The notes under the pieces were generated by a model, which worked only from the letters and a program-made list of their open reading frames with translations, did no database searches and was not told the DNA's origin. A DNA stretch of 14,293 nucleotides from Ruminococcus flavefaciens (GTDB taxonomy: Bacteria; Bacillota; Clostridia; Oscillospirales; Ruminococcaceae): positions 5,635-19,927 of the forward strand of contig DEDQ01000050.1 of the NCBI GenBank assembly GCA_002350065.1. The letters run 5' to 3'. The first letter of the stretch is position 1. Each line of letters begins with the position of its first letter. The translations under genes and the position numbers were made by a program. Below, piece by piece: positions 1 through 9,790 of this stretch.

Positions 1-1180
<1,180 letters not shown>

Positions 1181-1192
1181 GGAGGTGCTGAA

Positions 1193-1795
1193 ATGGCAGG
1201 AATTGAAGAGATCCTGAACATGATAGACTCTCAGCAGAAGCAGACCGAGGACAATATCCTTTCGGCAGCGTCAAGGAAAGCGACCTCTATTGAAAGAGAA
1301 GGCAGAGACAGAGCTGAAAAGGCTTACGCTGAATATGTGAAAAAGGGAAAAGAGCAGCTCGAACGCGACTTTGAAAACTCCTGTTCATCGGCAGATGCGG
1401 CAATGAAGCGCCGTATCCTCGACAGCAAGATAAAGCTCATCGACGAGGCAGTTGAAGCGGCAGTAAAGAAGCTTGACACACTCCCTGACAAAGAGTATTT
1501 TTCAGTGCTTGAAAAGCTGGCGGTAAAGCGTCTTTCCGGCGGTGAGGGAGTTCTCTCGCTGAGCAGCCGCGACCTTGCAAGAGTTCCCGCAGACTTCATG
1601 CAGAAGCTCAGCGAAGCGGCAGCAAAGACCGGCGGCAGCGTAAAGCTTGCAAAGGAGCCTGCTGAGATAGAAAACGGATTCGTTCTGACATACGGTCTTA
1701 TCTCCGAGAACTGCAGCTTCCGCGCGATAATCGAAGCGGAGCGCGAGGGCGTGAGAGATACGGCTGCAAGAGTATTGTTCGGGCAGGTGAGCTGA
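1193..1795 (+). CDS. atpE: V-type ATPase subunit E (peripheral stalk)
   Basis: A 200-residue protein of normal length for the E subunit, which pairs with the G/H subunit in the peripheral stalk that keeps the catalytic head from turning. The first ~90 residues are highly charged and helical (EREGRDRAEKAYAEYVKKGK), as expected of the long coiled coil. The C-terminal globular part carries the typical ENGFVLTYGLISENCSFRAI pattern near residues 162-181 and ends in VLFGQVS. A strong GGAGGTG ribosome binding site directly abuts the atpK stop codon and precedes ATG 1193. The stop overlaps the next start in the sequence TGATG. The partner subunit G/H is not in the window and is expected upstream of atpI, as in E. 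hirae (ntpF). Confidence 0.93.
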   Translation: MAGIEEILNMIDSQQKQTEDNILSAASRKATSIEREGRDRAEKAYAEYVKKGKEQLERDFENSCSSADAAMKRRILDSKIKLIDEAVEAAVKKLDTLPDKEYFSVLEKLAVKRLSGGEGVLSLSSRDLARVPADFMQKLSEAAAKTGGSVKLAKEPAEIENGFVLTYGLISENCSFRAIIEAEREGVRDTAARVLFGQVS

Positions 1796-2733
1796 TGAGC
1801 ACTATCAAATATGCAAATGCCGTTGCCGCGATAAGGGCAATGGAGAATACACTCCTCAGCCGCAGCGATATCGAGCAGCTCATAAACTGCGCTACGAAGG
1901 CTGAATTCGAGAATCTTATCGCCTCAAAGCGCGGCGGTGAGGACTTCACTCTCGAGGGCGTGTGGGAAATGCTGAGGGGCTATGCTCCGGAATGCAAAGA
2001 GCTGGAGATACTGCTTTACAAAAACGATTTCCACAACCTCAAAGCCGCTCTGAAATCGAAGATAGCAGGCAAGGAGCCCGAGGGCTATTATATCCGTCCG
2101 ACAAACCTCGACCTCAAAGAGCTGTATCCGGCTGTTTCGGCTAAGGAATACGAAGCTCTTCCGGAGTATATCAGAAGCACCGCCGAGGAAGCATATGAGC
2201 TCCTGACGCGGACTCTTGACGGACAGCTTGCGGATTCGCTGATAGATACAGCCGCAATGCAGGCAATGAGGAAGGCTGCTGAGAAATGCGGCAGCGACTT
2301 CATAAAGAGCTATGTCGAGCTGACTATCGTCTGCGCCGACATCAAGACAGCATACAGGTGCGCGAAGATGAAGAAGCAGCGCAGCTTCCTTGAAATGGCG
2401 ATATGCGGCAGCGCAGAGCTCGACAAGGACACGCTCGTGCGAGCTGCTCTCGGCGGAGCTGAGAGCGTACTGAGCTGCGTTGAGAGCTCCTCTTACGCAG
2501 AGGCGGCAAAGCTGCTTGCAGAGTCGCCGGCTCAGTTCGAGAAGTGGTGCGACGACGTGATAATGGAGCTTGCCGAAACTGCCCGTATGCAGGCATTCGG
2601 AGCCGAACCTCTCGCGGCATATTATATCGCGGCAGAGGCGGAGCTCAAGGATATCCGTATACTCTCGGTATGCAGGGAATCCGGCACAGACAAGGAAACT
2701 ATGACTGAAAGGATGAGAAAGCTCTATGTCTGA
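1795..2733 (+). CDS. atpC: V-type ATPase subunit C (central-stalk/membrane connector)
   Basis: A 312-residue all-helical protein of the AC39/subunit d family, which sits as a socket on the rotor ring and receives the D-F shaft. The recognisable pattern is three repeats of helical bundles: YANAVAAIRAMENTLLS at the N terminus, YKNDFHNLKAALKSK near residues 77-91, and the C-terminal PLAAYYIAAEAELKDIRIL (about residues 270-288), the family hallmark before the final ERMRKLYV. The start ATG shares an A with the atpE stop (TGATG), so its translation probably depends on ribosomes arriving from atpE. The end overlaps atpF by 8 nt. Sequence conservation in this family is low, but position in the operon and the C-terminal motif leave little doubt. 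Confidence 0.93.
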   Translation: MSTIKYANAVAAIRAMENTLLSRSDIEQLINCATKAEFENLIASKRGGEDFTLEGVWEMLRGYAPECKELEILLYKNDFHNLKAALKSKIAGKEPEGYYIRPTNLDLKELYPAVSAKEYEALPEYIRSTAEEAYELLTRTLDGQLADSLIDTAAMQAMRKAAEKCGSDFIKSYVELTIVCADIKTAYRCAKMKKQRSFLEMAICGSAELDKDTLVRAALGGAESVLSCVESSSYAEAAKLLAESPAQFEKWCDDVIMELAETARMQAFGAEPLAAYYIAAEAELKDIRILSVCRESGTDKETMTERMRKLYV

Positions 2734-3046
2734 AACGTATAAAGTAGCCGCTATCGGCGATACAGCGAGCGTTTCCGGATTCGCAGCACTCGGACTTTCA
2801 GTGTTCTGCGAGACGGACGGAGCCAAGATATCAAAGCTGATAAACAGGCTCGCCGCCAACGATTTCGCGGTGATATATATCACAGAACCCGCAGCAGCAC
2901 TTGCGGCTGATACAATAAAAAAATACCGGAGCAGCAGACTGCCCTCCATTGTCCTTATCCCTGCTATAGAGGGAAATACCGGCGACGGAATGAGGGCTCT
3001 GCACGAGGCAGTCGAGAAGGCTGTCGGCTCGGATATCCTTAATTGA
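2726..3046 (+). CDS. atpF: V-type ATPase subunit F (central shaft)
   Basis: A 106-residue protein of the size and fold pattern of V-ATPase subunit F, a small Rossmann-like alpha/beta protein that binds subunit D in the rotating shaft. It opens with [20 protein letters not shown], the family's conserved first strand and turn. This is followed by the second-strand pattern [11 protein letters not shown] at about residues 48-58 and the third, [12 protein letters not shown], near residues 74-85. The gene begins inside the last codons of atpC with an 8-nt overlap and a GGATGAG-like ribosome site. It corresponds to ntpG of the E. hirae operon and should not be confused with F-type atpF (subunit b). 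Confidence 0.93.
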   Translation: MSETYKVAAIGDTASVSGFAALGLSVFCETDGAKISKLINRLAANDFAVIYITEPAAALAADTIKKYRSSRLPSIVLIPAIEGNTGDGMRALHEAVEKAVGSDILN

Positions 3047-3062
3047 GGAAGGAGAAACGACT

Positions 3063-4832
3063 TTGGCAAGTATAGGAAATATAGTTAAGATATCAGGTCC
3101 TCTCGTAGTTGCTGAGGGCATGAGAGACGCCAATATGTTTGACGTTGTCCGCGTTAGTGACAAGCGTCTTATCGGAGAGATAATAGAAATGCACGGCGAC
3201 CGCGCCTCCATACAGGTATATGAGGAAACAGCCGGACTCGGCACAGGTCAGGCAGTAGAATCCACCGGCGAGCCCATGAGCGCCGAGCTCGGACCCGGAC
3301 TCATCGGCAGTATCTACGACGGAATACAGCGTCCGCTCGACGATATCCGCAAGGTCTGCGGAAACAATCTTGCCCGCGGAGTTGAAGTTCCCTCGCTCAA
3401 GCGCGACAGAAAGTGGAAGTTCACCCCCACAGTCGAGGTCGGCGACGAGATAACCGGCGGCGACGTGATAGGAACAGTTCCCGAGACCGATATCGTTCTG
3501 CACAAGATAATGGTGCCTAACGGCGTAAGCGGCAAGGTGAAGTCCATAAAAGAGGGCGAGTTCACAGTTGACGAGACCGTATGCGTAGTTGAGACAGAAA
3601 AGGGCGAAAAGGAGCTCTCCATGATGCAGAAATGGGGAGTAAGAAGCGGCAGACCCTACGCAAAGAAGCTTTCGCCGGATATGCCTCTTGTAACAGGTCA
3701 GCGAGTAATTGACTGTCTTTTCCCGATAGCAAAGGGAGGCGTTGCGGCTATCCCGGGACCTTTCGGAAGCGGCAAGACCGTTACACAGCACCAGCTCGCA
3801 AAATGGGCAGAGGCTGATATCATCGTATACATCGGCTGCGGCGAGCGCGGAAACGAGATGACCGACGTACTCAACGAGTTCCCGGAGCTCATCGACCCCA
3901 AGACCGGCAAGTCGCTCATGGAGCGTACAGTGCTCATCGCAAACACATCTGATATGCCTGTTGCGGCGCGTGAAGCCTCGGTATACACAGGCATCACCAT
4001 AGCAGAATACTACCGTGATATGGGCTATTCAGTAGCTCTTATGGCGGACTCTACATCGCGCTGGGCAGAGGCTCTGCGTGAGATGTCGGGACGTCTTGAG
4101 GAAATGCCCGGCGACGAGGGCTATCCCGCCTACCTCGGAAGCCGTCTCGCTCAGTTCTACGAGCGTGCCGGAAGAGTCATCTCCACCGGCAAGGAGGGCA
4201 GAGAGGGCGCACTTTCCGTTATCGGCGCAGTATCGCCTCCCGGCGGTGATATCTCCGAGCCTGTATCGCAGGCGACACTTCGTATCGTCAAGGTATTCTG
4301 GGGACTTGATTCCAACCTCGCATACCAGCGTCACTTCCCGGCGATAAACTGGCTGACGAGTTACTCGCTCTATGCGGATTCGCTTGCTCCGTGGTATGAC
4401 AACAACGTCTCCAAGGAGTGGATGACCTCGCGTGCAAGATTCATGTCGATACTTCACGACGAGGCAGAGCTGAAGGAAATAGTAAAGCTCATCGGTATGG
4501 ACGCGCTCTCGGCGAACGACCGTCTCAAAATGGAGACAGCCCGCTCGATACGTGAGGACTTCCTCCACCAGCTCGCATTCCACGAGGTAGATACCTACAC
4601 CAGCCTGAAGAAGCAGCTTTACATGATGAAGCTCATACTCAACTTCAACGACGAGGCTGAGGCTGCGATAAAGAAGGGCGCGGACGTAGAAGAGGTCGCA
4701 GGTCTTGCAGTGCGCGAGCACATCGGACGTTTCAAGTACGTACCCGAGAACGAGACAGACCACGAATTTGAAAAGCTCTCAGTCGAGATATCATCTGAGC
4801 TTGACGAGCTGCTCAACAAGGAGGAAGACTGA
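3063..4832 (+). CDS. atpA: V-type ATPase catalytic subunit A
   Basis: A 589-residue catalytic subunit of normal length (three per complex) that hydrolyses or makes ATP at its interface with B. The N-terminal beta-barrel begins [19 protein letters not shown]. It is followed by the A-specific non-homologous insert around residues 115-190 ([20 protein letters not shown]). The Walker A loop GPFGSGKT is at residues 232-239, with K238 and T239 contacting ATP. The conserved GERGNEM sequence is near residues 260-266 and carries the catalytic glutamate. Walker B ends in [15 protein letters not shown] with D329. The start is an unusual TTG, supported by AAGGAG at 3049-3054 with 8-nt spacing and by the family N terminus beginning exactly there. 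The stop overlaps atpB as TGATG. No defect is seen. Confidence 0.97.
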   Translation: MASIGNIVKISGPLVVAEGMRDANMFDVVRVSDKRLIGEIIEMHGDRASIQVYEETAGLGTGQAVESTGEPMSAELGPGLIGSIYDGIQRPLDDIRKVCGNNLARGVEVPSLKRDRKWKFTPTVEVGDEITGGDVIGTVPETDIVLHKIMVPNGVSGKVKSIKEGEFTVDETVCVVETEKGEKELSMMQKWGVRSGRPYAKKLSPDMPLVTGQRVIDCLFPIAKGGVAAIPGPFGSGKTVTQHQLAKWAEADIIVYIGCGERGNEMTDVLNEFPELIDPKTGKSLMERTVLIANTSDMPVAAREASVYTGITIAEYYRDMGYSVALMADSTSRWAEALREMSGRLEEMPGDEGYPAYLGSRLAQFYERAGRVISTGKEGREGALSVIGAVSPPGGDISEPVSQATLRIVKVFWGLDSNLAYQRHFPAINWLTSYSLYADSLAPWYDNNVSKEWMTSRARFMSILHDEAELKEIVKLIGMDALSANDRLKMETARSIREDFLHQLAFHEVDTYTSLKKQLYMMKLILNFNDEAEAAIKKGADVEEVAGLAVREHIGRFKYVPENETDHEFEKLSVEISSELDELLNKEED

Positions 4833-6208
4833 TGCCAAGAGAATACAGAACCATTGAAGAGGCGGCAGGTCCTCTGCTCCTCGTAAAGGATGTTGAAAAC
4901 GTAACATACGGCGAGCTTGCCGAGATAAGGCTTGCAAACGGCGAAAAGCGCCGCTGCCGCGTGCTTGAGATAGACGGAAACAACGCACTTGTCCAGCTTT
5001 TTGAGAATGCCGCAGGCATCAACCTCAAGGACAGCGCCGTAGTTTTCTCGGGACACCAGATGGAGCTCGGCGTATCCGAGGATATGCTCGGACGCGTATT
5101 TGACGGACTCGGCAGACCTATCGACGACGGTCCGGAGATAATCCCGGAAATGCGCATGGACGTAAACGGACTCCCCATGAACCCTGTTGCGAGAAAATAT
5201 CCTCAGGAGTTCATACAGACAGGCGTTTCTGCCATTGACGGTCTTAACACTCTTGTCCGCGGACAGAAGCTCCCTATCTTCTCCGCGAGCGGACTTCCCC
5301 ACGCTCAGCTTGCAGCTCAGATAGCGCGTCAGGCGCGAGTTCTCGGAGATAACGAGCAGTTTGCCGTTGTATTTGCGGCAATGGGAATCACCTTCGAGGA
5401 GTCGGAATACTTCGTTCGCAGCTTCCGTGAAACAGGAGCTCTCGACCGTACCGTCCTCTTCGTAAACCTCGCTAACGACTCAGCTATCGAGCGCCTTGCC
5501 ACTCCGAAAATGGCGCTTACAGCCGCAGAATATCTCGCATTCCAGAAGGGAATGCACGTACTTGTAATCCTTACTGATATCACCAACTACGCCGACGCTC
5601 TGCGTGAGGTATCGGCTGCGCGTAAGGAAGTTCCCGGACGCCGCGGCTATCCCGGATATATGTACACCGACCTCGCGTCTATCTATGAGCGTGCAGGACG
5701 TCAGGACGGCAAGGAAGGCTCTATCACGATGATACCTATCCTCACCATGCCCGAGGATGACAAGACCCACCCGATCCCTGACCTTACCGGCTACATTACC
5801 GAGGGACAGATAATCCTCTCGCGTGAGCTCTACCGCAAGGGAATAACTCCGCCGGTAGACGTTCTGCCGTCGCTTTCACGACTGAAAGACAAGGGTATCG
5901 GCAAGGGCAAGACCCGCGCCGACCACTCCGACACGATGAACCAGCTCTTCTCGGCATATGCCCGCGGAAAGGACGCAAAGGAGCTCATGGTCGTACTCGG
6001 CGAGGCGGCACTCACGCCTACAGACCTGCTCTATGCGAAGTTTGCAGACGAGTTTGAAAAGCGCTACGTATCGCAGGGCTTCGACAACAACCGCAGCATC
6101 GAGGAAACTCTTTCCATCGGCTGGGAGCTGCTCAGGCTTCTGCCGCGAAGCGAGCTGAGACGTATCAGGGAGGAGTACCTCACTGAGTACTACGACAAAC
6201 AGGATTGA
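4832..6208 (+). CDS. atpB: V-type ATPase regulatory (non-catalytic) subunit B
   Basis: A 458-residue B subunit of normal length, alternating with A in the hexameric head. The equivalent of the P-loop is degenerate, [19 protein letters not shown] (about residues 150-168), with no GKT lysine, as expected for the non-catalytic subunit. Other landmarks are [13 protein letters not shown] near residue 90, [18 protein letters not shown] near residues 192-209, and [20 protein letters not shown] near residues 249-268. [20 protein letters not shown] near residues 348-367 contains the arginine that reaches the catalytic site of subunit A. The start ATG overlaps the atpA stop and has AAGGAGG at 4819-4825 inside the end of atpA. 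A and B are therefore translationally coupled, fitting their equal stoichiometry. Confidence 0.97.
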   Translation: MPREYRTIEEAAGPLLLVKDVENVTYGELAEIRLANGEKRRCRVLEIDGNNALVQLFENAAGINLKDSAVVFSGHQMELGVSEDMLGRVFDGLGRPIDDGPEIIPEMRMDVNGLPMNPVARKYPQEFIQTGVSAIDGLNTLVRGQKLPIFSASGLPHAQLAAQIARQARVLGDNEQFAVVFAAMGITFEESEYFVRSFRETGALDRTVLFVNLANDSAIERLATPKMALTAAEYLAFQKGMHVLVILTDITNYADALREVSAARKEVPGRRGYPGYMYTDLASIYERAGRQDGKEGSITMIPILTMPEDDKTHPIPDLTGYITEGQIILSRELYRKGITPPVDVLPSLSRLKDKGIGKGKTRADHSDTMNQLFSAYARGKDAKELMVVLGEAALTPTDLLYAKFADEFEKRYVSQGFDNNRSIEETLSIGWELLRLLPRSELRRIREEYLTEYYDKQD

Positions 6209-6219
6209 GGTGAGCTGCA

Positions 6220-6870
6220 TTGGCAAGACTTAACGTAAATCCTACGCGAATGGAGCTGAGCAAGCTGAAAAAGAAGCTTGTCTCGGCGCAGCGCGGACAC
6301 AAGCTTCTGAAGGATAAGCGCGACGAGCTGATGAGACAGTTCATGATACTCATCAAGGAGGACAGACAGCTTCGCACAGAGGTCGAGGCGGCTATCGCCG
6401 AGGCAGACCGCTACATGGCGGTCGCGGGCTCAGTAATGCAGAGGGAAGCGCTTGAAACGGCGCTGATGCTCCCGAAGCAGGAGGTCGAGCTCGAAGTAGG
6501 CGAGAAGAACGTCATGAGCGTGTATATCCCTGTATTCAGCCCGAAATACCGCACGAGCGACACCAGCGACATCTACTCCTACGGCACGGCATTCACATCC
6601 GCAGACCTTGACGGCGCGGTAAGCGCACTAAGCGAGGTCTTCCCGAAGATGATACGCCTTGCAGAAGTTGAGAAGGCGTGTCAGCTCATGGCTGACGAGA
6701 TAGAAAAGACCCGCCGACGCGTAAATGCTCTCGAGCATATCATGATACCAGACTATCAGGAGACCATAAAGTATATCACGATGAAGCTCTCGGAAAACGA
6801 GCGCAGCACAACGACCTCCTTGATGAAGGTCAAGGACATGGTACTCAAACAGAGTCACAACTTCACATAA
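6220..6870 (+). CDS. atpD: V-type ATPase subunit D (central shaft)
   Basis: A 216-residue protein matching subunit D, the long helical hairpin that turns inside the A3B3 head. It starts with the diagnostic NVNPTRMELSKLKKKLVSAQ and GHKLLKDKRDELMRQF. It carries the C-terminal family signature EIEKTRRRVNALEHIMIPDY near residues 162-181, followed by the second arm of the coiled coil. Translation starts at TTG 6220, the only start that keeps the conserved N terminus. The ribosome site TGAGGTG (6206-6212) overlaps the atpB stop. D is the last gene of the operon, with the terminator stem six bases after its stop. No H or J homologue follows, unlike in E. hirae. Confidence 0.96.
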   Translation: MARLNVNPTRMELSKLKKKLVSAQRGHKLLKDKRDELMRQFMILIKEDRQLRTEVEAAIAEADRYMAVAGSVMQREALETALMLPKQEVELEVGEKNVMSVYIPVFSPKYRTSDTSDIYSYGTAFTSADLDGAVSALSEVFPKMIRLAEVEKACQLMADEIEKTRRRVNALEHIMIPDYQETIKYITMKLSENERSTTTSLMKVKDMVLKQSHNFT

Positions 6871-6875
6871 AAAAG

Positions 6876-6900
6876 ACCGCATTTCAGTTTGAAATGCGGT
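6876..6900. terminator. Bidirectional intrinsic terminator between atpD and the HMA gene
   Basis: A perfect 10-bp inverted repeat (ACCGCATTTC / GAAATGCGGT) closes on a 5-nt AGTTT loop. On the + strand it is followed by TCATTTTTT and begins six bases after the atpD stop. On the - strand it is followed by TCTTTTTT and lies about 12 bases after the HMA gene stop. It can therefore end transcription of both convergent genes. Confidence 0.92.
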
Positions 6901-6912
6901 TCATTTTTTGCA

Positions 6913-7170
6913 TCACTTTTTGCCGAAGAGGGAGAAGCCTTTCTTCTCATACGGCTCGGAGCTTACAGAGATGAATTTGTAACCGGTCGCACCGATAACT
7001 TCGCGGAGCTTAGCCTCGTCGAGCGGCTCTTCTGAGATGATTTCGGTAGTATTGTTCTTGTGCGAGGAATTGACCTTGCTTACGTTAAAGTTTTTGCGAA
7101 TCTCGTCATTAACGTGTGATTCGCACATACCGCACATCATACCCTCGATATTGATTATAGTTTTTATCAT
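6913..7170 (-). CDS. Small heavy-metal-associated (HMA, CopZ-like) domain protein
   Basis: An 85-residue cytoplasmic protein consisting of one HMA domain, which binds a soft metal ion, usually Cu(I), and passes it to a partner. The metal loop is GMMCGMCESH with C13 and C16 (CxxC). It follows the first strand IKTIINIEG, and the rest fits the beta-alpha-beta-beta-alpha-beta ferredoxin-like fold, ending VIGATGYKFISVSS. A basic tail EKKGFSLFGKK (residues 75-85) extends beyond the domain. The start has AAGGAGGT at 7177-7184, six bases upstream, and a near-consensus promoter. No copper ATPase or repressor gene is adjacent, so the partner must be elsewhere. Metal identity is not shown by sequence; Cu, Hg or Zn handling are all possible, and copZ would be an over-precise name. 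Confidence 0.88.
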   Translation of the reverse strand: MIKTIINIEGMMCGMCESHVNDEIRKNFNVSKVNSSHKNNTTEIISEEPLDEAKLREVIGATGYKFISVSSEPYEKKGFSLFGKK

Positions 7171-7200
7171 GGAAAGACCTCCTTGTTAGCTTATAATAAT

Positions 7201-7229
7201 ATTGTAATACGAAAGCGGCAAAATGTCAA
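7201..7229 (-). promoter_or_regulatory. Sigma-A-type promoter of the HMA gene
   Basis: Read on the - strand, a perfect -35 TTGACA (7224-7229) is separated by 17 bases from TACAAT (7201-7206), a five-of-six -10 box. Initiation near 7194 would leave a leader of about 24 nt containing the strong ribosome site. No clear operator dyad is visible over it, so constitutive expression is plausible. Confidence 0.85.
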
Positions 7230-7262
7230 GCTTGCGAATGGTATTATTGACAACGCGACTAA

Positions 7263-7493
7263 GTAATAGAGAATACATATAAGAAAATTGAACATTTTAT
7301 TGAGTGGCGTGAAAAAATTGCAGAGCTTGGCGATATTGATGGTGACGGCAGGATCAATACAGCTGATGAATCGCTCATGCTTTATGTCATGTTAAAATCA
7401 CATAAAACCGGTGACGTTAATACTGACGGTGCAGTTGATGCGATAGATGCTTCTGAAGCTCTTGCAATTTATACTGAAAATGCTGCAAAATAA
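7263..7493 (+). pseudogene. Dockerin-like C-terminal fragment without a start (gene relic)
   Basis: The frame opens directly after a TAA at 7260-7262, runs 76 codons to TAA 7491-7493, and has no ATG, GTG or TTG before the middle of the domain. From base 7332 it encodes two EF-hand-like calcium loops. The first is DIDGDGRINTAD with its helix ESLMLYVMLKSH; the second is DVNTDGAVDAID with helix ASEALAIYTENAAK. Aspartate/asparagine at loop positions 1, 3, 5, 9 and 12 are intact in both. That duplicated arrangement at a C terminus is the type I dockerin pattern, which docks secreted enzymes onto cohesins in cellulosome-bearing Ruminococcus and Clostridium. The preceding 23 codons match nothing I know. 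I infer the 3' end of a deleted secreted-protein gene. A stand-alone EF-hand protein using a rare start is less likely. The stretch is AT-richer than its neighbours. Confidence 0.6.
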
Positions 7494-7510
7494 TAGTTCC
7501 TTCATATAAG

Positions 7511-7539
7511 ATCAGCGGCACTTTGATAGTGCCGCTGAT
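7511..7539. terminator. Hairpin terminator between the dockerin relic and the helicase gene
   Basis: An 11-bp perfect inverted repeat (ATCAGCGGCAC / GTGCCGCTGAT) surrounds a TTTGATA loop and can extend outward by weaker pairs. On the + strand it is followed by TTTATTATAT and lies 17 bases after the relic's stop, so it probably belonged to that gene. On the - strand it lies just after the helicase stop codon but has a poor T-tract there. It may still end the helicase operon. Confidence 0.7.
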
Positions 7540-7543
7540 TTTA

Positions 7544-9781
7544 TTATATGAACATATCGCTCCATTCGGCGATGCGCTCCTTCATTCCGGAGATATCGAG
7601 AATGCCGTAAGCGAAGCCCTTTTTTATAAGCTCCGGCGGCACAAACTGGTCGTACTTCTCGAACATGGGGACTTCATTCGGGTAGACGAGCTCGAGCGGG
7701 TCGAATTCGACAGCCGCCTCCTCCGCAAGGACGCGGAAGAATTCTTCAGGCTGGACTTTCATGGTGAACTGGATATAATACGGACGGGCGGAGTCCATAC
7801 CGCGCAGACCGAGCCTTTCGGCGCAGCGGAGCTTGAGAAAGCGCTCCATAGCGAAGAAAGCGTATGTACCGAGCCAAGGGAAAAGCGCCCACATATTGCC
7901 TCCGAGGCAGATGAGCGGCTGTTCGGTGACTCCGGAATTGCGGGCGGATGTTCTTGCCTGAGCGAGTCTCAGCACGGCATTTTTCATAAGGTAAGGGTAG
8001 CTTTTATCCTCGCTGAGAGCCTGTTTCATGCGCAGGAGTATCTTGGTATTGATGTCGCCGGGGCAGTCGCCGAAGTAGGCCGGGACCTTTCCCTTTATCA
8101 GCGAGCAGTAGACGATGCGGCGTTTGTGGTCGATATCCTCCACGACCCACACATGACCCGCGATAGCGACTTTCTCGCCGATAGGCGGAGGGCTGACGAT
8201 AGTGCCGAGCTCCTGCGAATCATAGCGGACAGTGTACTCCTCGTTCTCCTGAAAAACGGCATAGAATTTGAAGCTGTTTATCACTCTTTCGCCGGCGAGA
8301 CCGACGATAAGACCGCCCTCCTCAGTGCGCTGGATATGTTCAGTTTCGAGAAGGTGACGTAGCAGGATACGGAAGTCGTCCTGAGATATCCTGTGAAAAT
8401 ATCGGAGCGTAAGAACGCGCGAAGCGAGCTGAGCTGGAGTGAGCTCGCCGCATGAAGCGAGCGTGCTCATGGTCTGATGATAGAGCAGTGAAAAGGGGAG
8501 TCTGTCGAGCTTTGGCGGCTCGACCCAGCGCTCCTCAACGTAGACCTGCACAAGAGCGATGCCCTGCAAAAGCTTCCACGGTATAGTTTCGGGGAGCATT
8601 GAGCGCGGCTCTGGGAGCTCCTCACGTATCACGAACCACATTTCGGGCGGCAGACCTCTTCTTCCGGTACGACCCATACGCTGGAGAAAGGACGAAACGG
8701 TAAACGGAGCGTCTATCTGGAAAGCGCGTTCGAGCCTTCCGATGTCGATACCGAGCTCGAGGGTCGCAGTCGTGCAGGTAGTCATGAAGATATCGTCGTC
8801 CTTCATAGCGGCTTCAGCGGTCTCGCGCAGAGCGGCTGAGAGGTTGCCGTGATGTATCATGAAGCGGTCGGGCTCGTGTTTGGCTTCGCAGTAGGAGCGC
8901 AGGGTAGTTGTCACAGCTTCGCACTCCTCGCGGGAGTTGACGAACACGAGGCATTTTTTACCGCGTGTATGCTCGAAAACGTAGCCCATACCCTCGTCGG
9001 CGTGCTCGGGAGCGGTATCGGTCTTATCGTCGAGTACAGGCAGAGCCTCCACGTCGGCGGAGCTGTCAGGCTGATTCTGCTGAGAGATATAGAAATGCTC
9101 CATTGAGAGACGCCATTTCACACCTGGAGCGTTGATTTTCGGGATAAGTGTGCGGCGTTTTGTTCCGGCTGAGAGGAATTCTCCAGCGGCTTCGAGGTCG
9201 CCGATAGTTGCCGACAGACCTATCCTGCGGGGCTCAACGCCTGCAAGCTTCGAGAGCCTTTCGATGAGGCAGAGCGTCTGACCTCCGCGGTCGCCGCGCA
9301 TGAGGGAGTGTACCTCGTCGATGACGACAAATCTCAGGTCGCCGAACAGTTTGGGGATTAGCGCGTGCTTTCGCAGGAGCATAGCCTCGAGCGATTCCGG
9401 AGTTATCTGCAAAATGCCTGACGGGTGTTTAAGCATTCTTGCCTTGTGAGACTGAGCCGCATCGCCGTGCCAGTGCCATACTGGGATATCAGCCTCCTCG
9501 CAGAGCTCGGTCAGACGGGCGAACTGGTCATTGATGAGAGCCTTGAGCGGTCCGATGTAGACAGCTCCGACAGAGCGCGGCATATCCTCTGAAAACAGGG
9601 TAAGTATCGGAAAAAACGCAGCTTCCGTCTTGCCGGAGGCGGTAGAAGCCGAGAGCAGAAGGTGCTCATCGGTGTTGAATATGGCGTCTGCTGCGGCAGT
9701 CTGTATCGCGCGTAGCGACTCCCAGTTATTGCGGTAGATGAAGTCCTGAATAAAAGGAGCGTAGCGGTCGAAAGCGTTCAT
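7544..9781 (-). CDS. Lhr/BrxHI-like superfamily II DEAD/DEAH-box helicase
   Basis: A 745-residue ATP-dependent nucleic acid helicase of the Lhr-like class, the family used as BrxHI in type 2 BREX phage-resistance loci. Motifs in order: I, SASTASGKTEA (K51); Ia, GPLKALINDQ near 77; Ib, TPES near 127; II, DEVH at 155-158; III, SAT at 190-192; IV, CLVFVNSREECE at 277-288; V, TATLELGIDIG at 338-348; VI, QRMGRTGRRG at 367-376. Residues after ~400 should form the winged helix and Lhr-type core extension, with an SPPPIGEKVAIAGHVWVVED beta region near 530-550. The protein is half the length of full E. coli Lhr (~1500), so the large C-terminal half is absent. No nuclease motif is seen. The start has TGAGGTG overlapping the stop of the upstream ATPase gene. 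It is the third gene of an operon with the ATPase and TerB-domain genes; its role there, probably DNA remodelling, is inferred. Confidence 0.9.
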   Translation of the reverse strand: MNAFDRYAPFIQDFIYRNNWESLRAIQTAAADAIFNTDEHLLLSASTASGKTEAAFFPILTLFSEDMPRSVGAVYIGPLKALINDQFARLTELCEEADIPVWHWHGDAAQSHKARMLKHPSGILQITPESLEAMLLRKHALIPKLFGDLRFVVIDEVHSLMRGDRGGQTLCLIERLSKLAGVEPRRIGLSATIGDLEAAGEFLSAGTKRRTLIPKINAPGVKWRLSMEHFYISQQNQPDSSADVEALPVLDDKTDTAPEHADEGMGYVFEHTRGKKCLVFVNSREECEAVTTTLRSYCEAKHEPDRFMIHHGNLSAALRETAEAAMKDDDIFMTTCTTATLELGIDIGRLERAFQIDAPFTVSSFLQRMGRTGRRGLPPEMWFVIREELPEPRSMLPETIPWKLLQGIALVQVYVEERWVEPPKLDRLPFSLLYHQTMSTLASCGELTPAQLASRVLTLRYFHRISQDDFRILLRHLLETEHIQRTEEGGLIVGLAGERVINSFKFYAVFQENEEYTVRYDSQELGTIVSPPPIGEKVAIAGHVWVVEDIDHKRRIVYCSLIKGKVPAYFGDCPGDINTKILLRMKQALSEDKSYPYLMKNAVLRLAQARTSARNSGVTEQPLICLGGNMWALFPWLGTYAFFAMERFLKLRCAERLGLRGMDSARPYYIQFTMKVQPEEFFRVLAEEAAVEFDPLELVYPNEVPMFEKYDQFVPPELIKKGFAYGILDISGMKERIAEWSDMFI

Positions 9782-9790
9782 GCGGGCACC

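Noticed and set aside
1924..3069. 381-codon - strand open frame opposite atpC and atpF
   Set aside because: It spans two well-supported ATPase genes and a gene boundary, and has no ribosome site or recognisable domain; it is a product of codon bias.
7247..7276. TTGACA hexamer on the + strand upstream of the dockerin fragment
   Set aside because: No convincing -10 box follows at 16-18 bases (the best is GAATAC), and the downstream frame has no start codon.
7523..8362. Long 279-codon + strand open frame opposite the helicase
   Set aside because: It mirrors the helicase reading frame, has no family resemblance, and the opposite strand has all SF2 helicase motifs.
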